DNA from: Alphaproteobacteria bacterium
GTDB lineage: Bacteria > Pseudomonadota > Alphaproteobacteria > CAAHEQ01 > UBA3637
DNA: 42,691 nt
NCBI GenBank assembly: GCA_017960645.1
Contig: JAGCYU010000027.1
Coordinates: forward strand, 1 to 42,691
Reading direction: 5' to 3'
Under the pieces are notes generated by a model. That model did no database searches and was not told the origin of the DNA. It was given only the letters and a program-made list of their open reading frames with translations. Positions 23,435-31,354 of the stretch are shown in pieces. The position numbers and the translations under genes were made by a program. Numbering within the stretch: position 1 is the stretch's first letter; each line of letters starts with the position of its first letter.

Positions 23435-24442
23435 ATGACTGTAAAAGTTGCTATTAATGGGTTTGGTCGTATTGGCCGCTTAGTCTATCGTGCTTGGTTG
23501 GAATCCGGCCGCACGGATATTGATATCGTTGCCATCAACGATTTAGGCGACGCCGCTGCAAATGCTTATTTATTAAAGTATGATTCCATCCACGGAAAGA
23601 TGGATATGGATATTCGGGCCGAAGGCGAATATTTAATCGCCGGTGACAAAAAAACACGCGTCATTGCACAAAAAGATCCTGCTCAATTGCCATGGAAAGA
23701 AATGGACATTGATATTGTCTTTGAATGTACAGGTATTTTTGCCGCCAAGGAAAAAGCTGTTGTGCATTTGCAAGCGGGCGCAAAACGCGTCTTAGTTTCT
23801 GCTCCGTCCGAAGGGGCCGATAAAACAATCGTGTACGGGGTTAACCAAAATACATTAACTGCTAATGATTTGGTTGTGTCTAACGCCTCTTGCACAACAA
23901 ACTGTTTGGCTCCTGTTGTTTATGTTTTAAATAAAGCTTTCGGCATTAAACAAGGCTTTATGACAACAATTCACAGCTATACAAACGACCAAAAGATTTT
24001 GGATCAATTACACAAAGACTTGTATCGCGCTCGTGCCGCTGCTATGAGTATGATCCCGACAAAAACAGGTGCAGCCAAAGCAATCGGTTTGGTCATGCCC
24101 GAATTGGCTGGAAAATTGGACGGTGTATCAATTCGTGTTCCGACTCCGGATGTATCTTTGGTGGATGCTAACTTAATTATGAATCGCGAAGTGACTGTTG
24201 AAGAAGTTAATGCCGCTATGAAATCCGCTGCCGAAGGGGAATTAAAAGGAATCTTGGGCTACAATGCGGAAAAATTGGTCAGCATTGACTTTACACACGA
24301 TTCACACTCCTCAACTTTTGATGCCAACGGCACAAAGGTTATGGGTGGCACACAATTACGTGTGATGAGCTGGTACGACAACGAATGGGGATTCTCCAAC
24401 CGTATGTTAGACACAGCAGTTGCTATGGGTAAATTGATATAA
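23435..24442 (+). CDS. gap: Glyceraldehyde-3-phosphate dehydrogenase
   Basis: Type I GAPDH oxidises glyceraldehyde-3-phosphate to 1,3-bisphosphoglycerate with NAD in glycolysis. The 335-residue protein starts VKVAINGFGRIGRLVYR, the NAD-binding glycine loop. The catalytic cysteine lies in SNASCTTNCLAP near residues 149-160. The general-base His is in TTIHSYTNDQ, and the C-terminal SWYDNEWGFSNRM is intact. The start at 23435 follows AAAGGAAAAGAAA; the frame extends upstream to 23387 but that lies at the promoter. It has its own terminator. Confidence 0.97.
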   Translation: MTVKVAINGFGRIGRLVYRAWLESGRTDIDIVAINDLGDAAANAYLLKYDSIHGKMDMDIRAEGEYLIAGDKKTRVIAQKDPAQLPWKEMDIDIVFECTGIFAAKEKAVVHLQAGAKRVLVSAPSEGADKTIVYGVNQNTLTANDLVVSNASCTTNCLAPVVYVLNKAFGIKQGFMTTIHSYTNDQKILDQLHKDLYRARAAAMSMIPTKTGAAKAIGLVMPELAGKLDGVSIRVPTPDVSLVDANLIMNREVTVEEVNAAMKSAAEGELKGILGYNAEKLVSIDFTHDSHSSTFDANGTKVMGGTQLRVMSWYDNEWGFSNRMLDTAVAMGKLI

Positions 24443-24460
24443 TTTCCCATAAATATGAAA

Positions 24461-24493
24461 AAGTACCGCTCTTTACCAGGGCGGTATTTTTTA
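24461..24493 (+). terminator. Rho-independent terminator after gap
   Basis: TACCGC (24464-24469) pairs with GCGGTA (24481-24486), followed by a run of T, 18 bases after the gap stop. Confidence 0.8.
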
Positions 24494-24508
24494 TAACCAA
24501 AAGCTATC

Positions 24509-24538
24509 TTGACAGAGGCGAATAAAAATGCTTAACTT
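24509..24538 (+). promoter_or_regulatory. Promoter of the small membrane protein gene at 24571
   Basis: TTGACA (24509-24514), 18 bases, TAACTT (24533-24538). The surrounding TGCTTAACTT is the same decamer that occurs at the gap -10. Confidence 0.55.
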
Positions 24539-24570
24539 TGTTGTTAGACTAATGGAGAAGGAGAAGTTGC

Positions 24571-24933
24571 ATGAATAAGAAAAGCATACATCGTTTTGCT
24601 GGTACGTTTTATAGTGTTTTGGTCAGTATCTGGGCTGTATTTTTCATTCTTACGGCGATGATAGGCATTTTAATACAGCTGTTTAGCGGCGTGTTCTTCA
24701 TGAATTTATTGTTAGGGATACTGGCATTGTTGGCTCTTACCTTTATGGGAGGGATTTTTGTAGTCGGAATTGTGATTATCACGATATTATCGGCCTCTTT
24801 TGTTACACAACAATTTATTTTGCTGATTACAAAAAAGTCTTCCCCTAAAGAAGTTTTTTTATATTGTTTACTGTACTATTCTATTTGTTTTATAAGTAGT
24901 GCATTTATGTTCTTTTTGGACAGATTCTTTTAG
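24571..24933 (+). CDS. Small integral membrane protein of unknown function
   Basis: This 120-residue, very hydrophobic protein has about three or four membrane helices (near 12-40, 42-62, 63-88 and 97-119). A short basic N-terminus (MNKKSIHRF) and a KKSSPKE loop at about 88-94 suggest cytosolic loops. No family was recognised. It has its own promoter and an AGAAGGAGAAG ribosome-binding site, so it is likely expressed alone. No terminator is visible downstream. Confidence 0.65.
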   Translation: MNKKSIHRFAGTFYSVLVSIWAVFFILTAMIGILIQLFSGVFFMNLLLGILALLALTFMGGIFVVGIVIITILSASFVTQQFILLITKKSSPKEVFLYCLLYYSICFISSAFMFFLDRFF

Positions 24934-25072
24934 TTGATATTAGCCCGATTCGAAAACGCCTAAAAACGACCGTTTCACAAATTATTCTTACCGAACTTGT
25001 GCAAGCGCTTGGAAACAAAAAATAGCCATTGGGGACAAAGTGGCCTTAGGCATATGAAATAACTCCGTTTAC
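24934..25072. other. Intergenic stretch without a recognised gene
   Basis: About 140 bases between the small membrane protein and the converging alanyl-tRNA synthetase gene. Apart from the possible terminator at 25017-25045, I see no coding frame, RNA gene or repeat. Confidence 0.5.
25017..25045 (-). terminator. Possible terminator after alaS
   Basis: Read on the minus strand, GCCA pairs with TGGC, with an inner TTG/CAA, and then a short TATTTTTT run. The stem is short, so this is only moderately likely. Confidence 0.45.
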
Positions 25073-26839
25073 TTATTCCAACACGGCTTTAATACGACGC
25101 ACGCCGGCCGAGGAGGATTCTTCCTTTAAAATACGGAAGTGCCCCAAATCACCTGTATTGGTCGCATGTGGCCCACCACAAACTTCCTTGGACACTGTGC
25201 CAATTGTATAGACCTTAACTTTTTCTGCATCATACTTGTGCGTAAACAATCCTAAAGCACCTTCAGCTTGAGCTTCCGCCAAAGTTTTTTCCTCGCAAGT
25301 CACAGGGATTTTTTGACCAATGACCTCATTTACTTTTTCTTCCAAATATTGCAACTCTTCGGGCGTCATTTTGCGATCAAAGGAAAAATCAAACCGCATA
25401 CGCTCCGGTGTAATATTGCTCCCCTTTTGCATAACAGTTGTCCCAAACATCTGACGCAAAATTGCCTGCATAATATGGGTTGCGGTATGATAATGGGCAG
25501 ATTTTTCAGAATGATCCGCCAAACCACCTTTAAATTTTTGCTCAGCCCCTTTGCGTGATAATTCCTGATGCGCTTCATAACATTTGTTAAAGCCATCTGT
25601 ATCAACTTTAACATTATGCTCAGCAGCCATTTCTTGTGTAAATTCCAACGGAAAGCCATAAGTATCATACAAATGGAACGCCGTTTGTCCGTCAATCTGA
25701 CCATTTTGAACACGCGCCAACACCTTTTCCATTTCTTTTAATCCTGCCGTAATTGTGCGATTAAACAGCTGTTCTTCCTTTTCCAACTCATCCATGATAA
25801 AGTGTTTATTGCGTTCCAATTCAGGATAGTACTTTTTATATTTTTCAACGACACATTCTGCCAACTTCGGTAGAACAAAATCATTCACTTCCAACTTCTT
25901 TAAGTTACGAATAGCAATACGAATCAAACGACGTAAAACATATCCTTGGTCTGTATTGCTGGGGGGAATACCTCTGTCATCACCTAAAACAAAAACCGCC
26001 GTCCGCAAATGATCCAAAATCTTGCGGAAAGGAACCAAATTTTCAACATATTTTTTGCCGGAAATTTCTTCCAATTTTAATCGACAATCTTCAAAAATCT
26101 CCGTCATAAAGACGTCACCTTCACCATTTAAAAAGGCCAATGTCCTTTCCAAACCCATACCTGTATCCACATTTTTATGGCTTAAAGATTCCAACGAGCC
26201 ATCTGGCTTTTTTAAATACTGCATAAACACATCATTCCATACTTCTGTGTATTTACCACATGAACAAGTTGGATTGCAATTCGGACCACAGGCAGGCTTG
26301 CCACCATCAATGTACATTTCGCTGTCCGGACCGCAAGGACCGCCATCTGCTAATCCCCACCAGTTATCCTCGGTTGTGAAAAAAATCTGATTGTCTTGCA
26401 ATCCTTGAGCACGCCAAGCGGCAGCCGCTTCTTCATCTTTAGGAGCATTGGCATCACCTGCAAAACAAGTCACTGCCAATTGTTCTTTTTTAAATCCTAA
26501 CTTTTGGGTTAAAAATTCAAAGCTCCACGCAATCATTTCATTTTTAAAATAATCGCCTAAAGACCAGTTTCCCATCATTTCAAAAAACGTTAAATGGCAA
26601 TGATCTCCAACTTCACCGATATCATTTGTTCGGATACATTTTTGAATATTTGCTAAACGATTTCCTGCAGGATGTTTTTCACCCATTAAATATGGCACCA
26701 ACGGTTGCATCCCTGCTGTTGTGAACAACACAGTTGCATCATTTTCCGGCAACACAGAAGCGGATGGGATAGCCGCGTGCTGTTTTGATTTAAAAAAATC
26801 TAACCATAAATTGCGCAATTCATCATATGTCACTGTCAT
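25073..26839 (-). CDS. alaS: Short alanyl-tRNA synthetase without the C-terminal domain
   Basis: Alanine-tRNA ligase (EC 6.1.1.7) charges tRNA(Ala). At 588 residues it is much shorter than the usual roughly 870. The class II catalytic core is complete: TVLFTTAGMQPLVPYL and KCIRTNDIGEVGD, then TFFEMMGNWSLGDYF, GPCGPDSEMY and GMGLERTLAFL. A Cys-rich insert (CGPNCNPTCSCG) lies near 186-197. The editing domain is present with zinc ligands H451, H455, C554 and H558 (HTATH and CGGPH). The frame stops soon after (SSSAGVRRIKAVLE), so the oligomerising C-Ala/DHHA1 domain is absent and no remnant is visible downstream. The closest pattern I know is the short Patescibacteria-type enzyme. The start follows GGAGAG, behind a good promoter. 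Confidence 0.93.
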   Translation of the reverse strand: MTVTYDELRNLWLDFFKSKQHAAIPSASVLPENDATVLFTTAGMQPLVPYLMGEKHPAGNRLANIQKCIRTNDIGEVGDHCHLTFFEMMGNWSLGDYFKNEMIAWSFEFLTQKLGFKKEQLAVTCFAGDANAPKDEEAAAAWRAQGLQDNQIFFTTEDNWWGLADGGPCGPDSEMYIDGGKPACGPNCNPTCSCGKYTEVWNDVFMQYLKKPDGSLESLSHKNVDTGMGLERTLAFLNGEGDVFMTEIFEDCRLKLEEISGKKYVENLVPFRKILDHLRTAVFVLGDDRGIPPSNTDQGYVLRRLIRIAIRNLKKLEVNDFVLPKLAECVVEKYKKYYPELERNKHFIMDELEKEEQLFNRTITAGLKEMEKVLARVQNGQIDGQTAFHLYDTYGFPLEFTQEMAAEHNVKVDTDGFNKCYEAHQELSRKGAEQKFKGGLADHSEKSAHYHTATHIMQAILRQMFGTTVMQKGSNITPERMRFDFSFDRKMTPEELQYLEEKVNEVIGQKIPVTCEEKTLAEAQAEGALGLFTHKYDAEKVKVYTIGTVSKEVCGGPHATNTGDLGHFRILKEESSSAGVRRIKAVLE

Positions 26840-26869
26840 TGTACACTCTCCATAAAAATAATTGCATGA

Positions 26870-26898
26870 ATTGTATCAAAATTTTTGAATAAAGTCAA
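26870..26898 (-). promoter_or_regulatory. Promoter of alaS
   Basis: On the minus strand TTGACT (26893-26898), 17 bases, TACAAT (26870-26875). It is divergent from the lipoprotein promoter at 26908-26936. Confidence 0.7.
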
Positions 26899-26907
26899 TA
26901 CAAACTA

Positions 26908-26936
26908 TTGACATTTTATGTAAATCCCGCTAGCTT
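26908..26936 (+). promoter_or_regulatory. Promoter of the small lipoprotein gene
   Basis: TTGACA (26908-26913), 17 bases, TAGCTT (26931-26936). It lies inside the upstream part of the open frame and so supports the later start at 26965. Confidence 0.65.
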
Positions 26937-26964
26937 GAAGAAGTTTTACGAAAGGGGAATTACC

Positions 26965-27246
26965 ATGAAAAAAACTTTATTATCTTTAACAGCTTTATTG
27001 ATGCTGGCCGCTTGTCAACAAACCGCCGACACATCAAATGCCTCGTTAAATGCTTGTTTAACAGCAAAAGCTTATGCTGCTGTGAATGACGGCTCTGCTT
27101 TTACAACAGATATTAAAACAACAGCAAAAAATATTTCAACTGCTTGTATTAAACAGTTGGCATTACAAAAAGCTGGCTTGAGTGAAGAAGCTTTGACTGC
27201 TACGACAAACTTGTTGACGGCATTAAAAGAAGCTAAAAACAACTAA
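26965..27246 (+). CDS. Small lipoprotein of unknown function
   Basis: This 93-residue protein has a lipoprotein signal peptide ending in the lipobox LAAC (Cys at about residue 17), so the mature form would be acylated and held in the envelope. The mature part is short, Ala/Thr/Leu/Lys-rich and probably helical, with two further cysteines (in NACLTA and TACIKQ) that may form a disulfide. No family was recognised. The start follows GAAAGGGGAA; an earlier ATG at 26908 lies on the promoter. A terminator follows. Confidence 0.75.
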   Translation: MKKTLLSLTALLMLAACQQTADTSNASLNACLTAKAYAAVNDGSAFTTDIKTTAKNISTACIKQLALQKAGLSEEALTATTNLLTALKEAKNN

Positions 27247-27251
27247 AAAAT

Positions 27252-27297
27252 CTCCCCCATTTTGAAAATAAAGCGTTCAACAATGGGGGGTATTTAA
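27252..27297 (+). terminator. Terminator after the lipoprotein gene
   Basis: CCCCCATT pairs with AATGGGGG, with a further TTGAA/TTCAA pairing toward the loop. The following T tract is short. Confidence 0.65.
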
Positions 27298-27306
27298 ACA
27301 AAAAGC

Positions 27307-27335
27307 TTGCAAATATTTCCAAGATACATTACAAT
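27307..27335 (+). promoter_or_regulatory. Promoter of the TolC-popZ region
   Basis: TTGCAA (27307-27312), 17 bases, TACAAT (27330-27335), about 31 bases before the start codon. Confidence 0.65.
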
Positions 27336-27366
27336 AATGTGTGGAATTTTTCGGCGAAGGAAATAG

Positions 27367-28716
27367 ATGTTTAAAAAATTTTTATTAGTGTCTTTATGTT
27401 TTATCCCGTACTTAGCAAATGCCAGCACATTAAAGGATGTTTTGACTTACACATATGAAAACAGCTGGAGCATCAATGCAGAACGGGCCGGGTTAAAGGC
27501 AACCGATGAAGAGGTGGCTATTGCAAAATCCGGTTTTCGTCCCAATGTGGTTGCTGTGGGTTCTGCAGGTCGTACGTACAATAAAAACTCTTATGATTAT
27601 ACGCCGATTAAAGATGAAAAATATTTAAATCCAACGTCGGTCGGTTTGCAATTAAAGCAACCTGTCTTTTCCGGATTTTCAACCGTTCAATCTGTGAATG
27701 CAGCAAAAAGCCAAGTTCGTGCAGGGCAACAAAGCTTAGCCGGCACAGAACAAAATGTTTTATTAGATGCTGTTACTGTTTATATGGATAATATCCGTGA
27801 CGAAGCTGTTTTAGATTTACGCAAAAACAATGAAAAAGTTTTAAAGCAACATCTGGCTTCCTATCGCAAACGGTATAAAGTCGGGGATTTAACCAGAACC
27901 GATGTAGCACAATCCGAAGCACGCTTATCAGGCGCCACTGCACATCGCATCGCGGCAGAAGGCAACTTAAAAGCCTCACGCGCAAACTTTTTCAGCGTCG
28001 TTGGGCTAGAACCTGTTGACTTAAAAGATATAAAAACTATTGATTTTGATTTACCTGTGTCTTTAGATCAAGCTATTGAAATTGCCATGGAAAACAGCCC
28101 TCAAATCAAGGCTGCAAAATATGCAAAAGATGCCGCCAGCTATACGGTCAAAGCGAAAAAAGGAACTTTGTTGCCGCAAGTAGATGTTACCGCCGCAACC
28201 GGTCGACAACACGAACAATTGAATGTGGATAAAGCAGATTATTGGCAGGTTCACGCGAACTTAACCATTCCTTTATATCAATCAGGGGCAGAATACGCCA
28301 ATGTGCGTCAGGCACGTCAATTGGAAAACAAATATCGTATTTTGTGGGATAAAACCGTTCAAGATGTACGTGCTATGGTTATTGCCGCATGGGAAACTTA
28401 TACAGCCAGTAAGGCGCAAGTATCGTCCATTGAAGCACAAATAAAAGCGTCAAAGATGGCTTTGGATGGCGTTATTCGTGAAGCAAAGGTCGGTTCCAGA
28501 ACTGTATTGGATGTTTTGGATGCAGAACAGGAACATTTGGATAATCAAGTCTCTTTGGTACAAACTCATCGGGACGAAATTGTCTCTGCATATACTTTAT
28601 TAGCAGCCTTAGGACAATTAAACCCGGACACACTGAAGTTGGATGTGGAATCTTATGATGCACAAGCTTATTACCAAGATGTTAAAAATAAATGGATTGG
28701 GTACGATATTGATTAA
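27367..28716 (+). CDS. TolC-family outer-membrane efflux channel
   Basis: This 449-residue outer-membrane factor has a signal peptide (1-19, ending ANA) and the two-fold repeated TolC fold. The first half opens LKDVLTYTYENSWSINAERAGLKATDEEVAIAKSGFRPNV; the second half begins LDQAIEIAMENSPQIKAAKYAKDAA near residue 232. A late VGSRTVLDVLDAEQEHLD motif is typical. Such channels join inner-membrane exporters (type I secretion or RND pumps) to the outside. No exporter is adjacent. In many Alphaproteobacteria tolC is followed by popZ and valS; here popZ follows and then glycogen genes. Confidence 0.9.
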   Translation: MFKKFLLVSLCFIPYLANASTLKDVLTYTYENSWSINAERAGLKATDEEVAIAKSGFRPNVVAVGSAGRTYNKNSYDYTPIKDEKYLNPTSVGLQLKQPVFSGFSTVQSVNAAKSQVRAGQQSLAGTEQNVLLDAVTVYMDNIRDEAVLDLRKNNEKVLKQHLASYRKRYKVGDLTRTDVAQSEARLSGATAHRIAAEGNLKASRANFFSVVGLEPVDLKDIKTIDFDLPVSLDQAIEIAMENSPQIKAAKYAKDAASYTVKAKKGTLLPQVDVTAATGRQHEQLNVDKADYWQVHANLTIPLYQSGAEYANVRQARQLENKYRILWDKTVQDVRAMVIAAWETYTASKAQVSSIEAQIKASKMALDGVIREAKVGSRTVLDVLDAEQEHLDNQVSLVQTHRDEIVSAYTLLAALGQLNPDTLKLDVESYDAQAYYQDVKNKWIGYDID

Positions 28717-28741
28717 TTGTCTGAGTTAAAAGGGGGTTAAA

Positions 28742-29089
28742 GTGGCTGAAGATCAAGAAATATCTATGAATGAAATTTTATCATCGATTCGCCAGATTCT
28801 GTCTGATGACACTCAAAAAAATACAGAACCGTTGGATGATGCAATAGAAGACGTCTTTGTTTTAACTCCTGCGATGAAATATCAGCCAACAAACAAAACG
28901 AATATTCAAGACAAATTGAAGCTTGTTTTAAATAAATTAGCTGAACACAAAGCTGATATGAACGATTCAGAATACCGTGATTTTGTGAATCAAGAAGTTC
29001 GCCCCATTTTAACTACATGGATGAGTGAACGGATCCCTGACTTATTAAAAGACGCAGTAGATCAAGAAATAAAAAAGTTATTAAAATAA
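28742..29089 (+). CDS. popZ: PopZ-like polar organiser (DUF2497)
   Basis: This 115-residue protein starts with GTG and carries the conserved N-terminal helix SMNEILSSIRQILSDD (about 8-23) and the C-terminal DUF2497 region (about 55-115, with VRPILTTWMSERIPDLLKDAV). In Caulobacter PopZ self-assembles at poles, tethers the chromosome origin and recruits cell-cycle signalling proteins, including the CtrA pathway. It is shorter than Caulobacter PopZ (177), lacking most of the acidic Pro-rich linker. AAAAGGGGG provides the ribosome-binding site, with TTAA-N7-TTAA (28726-28740) overlapping it. It lies 25 bases after the TolC gene, probably in one operon. Confidence 0.85.
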   Translation: MAEDQEISMNEILSSIRQILSDDTQKNTEPLDDAIEDVFVLTPAMKYQPTNKTNIQDKLKLVLNKLAEHKADMNDSEYRDFVNQEVRPILTTWMSERIPDLLKDAVDQEIKKLLK

Positions 29090-29152
29090 CTTTCTCTCTT
29101 GCATTTTCACGCAAAACATGCTAATCATTTATATGGCAAGTTTGGGGAGATT

Positions 29153-31354
29153 ATGACATTATCTGAACAACAATATCGATCTTTAACTGAAGGATACTTT
29201 CGCGGGGATCCGTTTGCAGTGTTGGGTGAACACAAAGAAAATGGAACGTGGGTTATTCGCACTTTACAGCCTCAAGCTGAGACTGTTTCCGTTTTGGATA
29301 CGTCTGGTCAAAAAATAGGAAAAATGGAGCGTATATGGGGTGCTGTTTTTGAACTTCAACTTTCAAAAGCAACTGAATTTACCCCCTATAAACTGAAAAT
29401 TACATTGCACGATAATTCATCCTATGAAACATATGATCCATACAGTTTTTTGCCTGTTTTAGGTGATATAGACTTATACCTGTATGGTGAAGGAAATCAT
29501 TTAAATATTTACGATAAATTAGGGGCTCATTTGATCAGCCATCAAGGGATAGATGGGGTCAGCTTTGCTGTATGGGCACCAAATGCAACTCGTGTTAGTG
29601 TTGTTGGTAATTTTAATGATTGGGATGGGCGTCGCCACATGATGCGCCCTAGAGGTTCTAGCGGTATTTGGGAATTATTTATTCCTGGTTTAGCCGAATG
29701 GGATATTTACAAATATGAATTAACTGATGCTCAAGGCCATTTATTGCCATTAAAAGCTGATCCTTTTGCTTTTGTCAGTGAAGTCCGCCCTAAAACGGGC
29801 AGTTTAGTTTACAATCATAAAACTTATCAATGGCATGACGGGGAATGGTTGCAAAATCGCAAAGAAAAAAATAATCGTACATCCCCTATTTCCATCTATG
29901 AAGTGCATTTAGGTTCTTGGAAACGCAAGGATGGTCGTTGGCTCAGCTATGTAGAATTAGCAAAAGAACTACCAGAATATGTCAAAAAAATGGGGTTCAC
30001 GCATGTGGAATTATTGCCTGTAGCAGAATATCCATTTGATGGCAGTTGGGGATACCAAGAAACTGGGTTATATGCACCAACAAGTCGTTACGGAACCCCT
30101 GGAGATTTTAAATATCTGATTGATTCTTTACACCAAGCAGATATTGGCGTGATTATGGATTGGGTGCCTGCTCACTTTCCAAAAGACGCTTTTGGGCTTG
30201 CAAATTTTGATGGCACCGCTTTATATGAGCATGCGGATCCGCGCAAAGGAGAACACAAAGATTGGGGCACAAAAATCTATAATTACGGGCGCCATGAAGT
30301 CTCCAACTTTTTATTGGCTAATGCCCTGTTTTGGATCCGAGAATATCACATTGACGCGTTGCGTGTAGATGCAGTTGCCAGCATGCTTTATTTGGATTAT
30401 TCCCGCAAAGATGGCGAATGGATCCCCAACCAATATGGTGGCAGAGAAAACTTAGAAGCCATTGATTTTGTACGGCGTCTGAATGAAGTTGTTTTTGCGG
30501 AAAATTCTGGAGCCACAACATTTGCCGAAGAATCCACCGCATGGCCGATGGTATCTCGTCCTACATACTTAGGCGGATTGGGTTTTGGTTATAAATGGAA
30601 TATGGGGTGGATGCATGATACTTTGGATTATATGAAAGAAAATCCTATCAACCGCAAATATCATCATAATGAGCTCACCTTTGGATTCTTATATGCTTTT
30701 ACCGAAAATTTTGTCCTTCCTTTATCCCATGATGAAGTGGTGCATGGCAAAGGCACCATTTTAACACGCATGCCCGGGGATGAATGGCAACGCTTTGCGA
30801 ATTTAAGAGCGTATTATACCTATATGTTTATGAGCCCAGGCAAAAAGCTGCTTTTTATGGGAAATGAAATTGGGGCAACGCAAGAATGGAATTATCAATC
30901 GCAATTGCAATGGAATTTATTGCAATACCCTGTTCATCACGGTATCCAAGAACTGATCTCAGATTTAAATCACTTTTATTCTTCGCATTCCGAACTCTAT
31001 GATTTAGATTGTGAAAACTCAGGTTTTCAATGGATTGACGGTTCAGATACCAACAGCTCTTGCTTGACATTTATTCGTCAAAATCAAGCTGGTGAAAAAC
31101 TAATTATTGCTTGCAATTTCACACCAGTTCCCCGATATAATTATCGCATAGGCGTTCCAGAATCTGGCATGTACCAAGAGGTTTTTAATTCTGATGATAA
31201 AAAATATACAGGCTCAGGCATTATGAATTCTGGTAATTTGTGTACAGAAGAACCTGGATGGAATTTTTTGCCTTATGCCTTACAAGTTGTATTACCACCA
31301 TTGGCCGTTGTGGTATTTAAATTAAAAGAAAAAGGGGAAAGCATTCACAGATGA
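29153..31354 (+). CDS. glgB: 1,4-alpha-glucan branching enzyme
   Basis: The glycogen branching enzyme (EC 2.4.1.18) transfers alpha-1,4 chains to form alpha-1,6 branches. It has 733 residues (E. coli 728). N-terminal CBM48-like modules (YDPYSFLPVLGDIDLYL, VSVVGNFNDWDGRRH) precede the GH13 barrel, which has DWVPAHFP, the nucleophile D406 in LRVDAVAS, the acid/base E459 in FAEEST, and LSHDEVVHG. The start at 29153 follows TGGGGAG; the frame extends back to a TTG at 29099 but that has no ribosome-binding site. The stop overlaps the ATG of glgX by four bases. Confidence 0.96.
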   Translation: MTLSEQQYRSLTEGYFRGDPFAVLGEHKENGTWVIRTLQPQAETVSVLDTSGQKIGKMERIWGAVFELQLSKATEFTPYKLKITLHDNSSYETYDPYSFLPVLGDIDLYLYGEGNHLNIYDKLGAHLISHQGIDGVSFAVWAPNATRVSVVGNFNDWDGRRHMMRPRGSSGIWELFIPGLAEWDIYKYELTDAQGHLLPLKADPFAFVSEVRPKTGSLVYNHKTYQWHDGEWLQNRKEKNNRTSPISIYEVHLGSWKRKDGRWLSYVELAKELPEYVKKMGFTHVELLPVAEYPFDGSWGYQETGLYAPTSRYGTPGDFKYLIDSLHQADIGVIMDWVPAHFPKDAFGLANFDGTALYEHADPRKGEHKDWGTKIYNYGRHEVSNFLLANALFWIREYHIDALRVDAVASMLYLDYSRKDGEWIPNQYGGRENLEAIDFVRRLNEVVFAENSGATTFAEESTAWPMVSRPTYLGGLGFGYKWNMGWMHDTLDYMKENPINRKYHHNELTFGFLYAFTENFVLPLSHDEVVHGKGTILTRMPGDEWQRFANLRAYYTYMFMSPGKKLLFMGNEIGATQEWNYQSQLQWNLLQYPVHHGIQELISDLNHFYSSHSELYDLDCENSGFQWIDGSDTNSSCLTFIRQNQAGEKLIIACNFTPVPRYNYRIGVPESGMYQEVFNSDDKKYTGSGIMNSGNLCTEEPGWNFLPYALQVVLPPLAVVVFKLKEKGESIHR

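Noticed and set aside
24934-25072. Possible small gene or RNA in the gap before alaS
   Set aside because: No frame with a ribosome-binding site, and only a weak terminator-like hairpin for alaS.
26908-26964. Longer start for the lipoprotein gene
   Set aside because: The added codons overlap the -35 and -10 boxes, and the lipobox requires the start at 26965.
29099-29152. TTG start for glgB at 29099
   Set aside because: There is no ribosome-binding site there; 29153 follows GGGGAG and gives the normal length.
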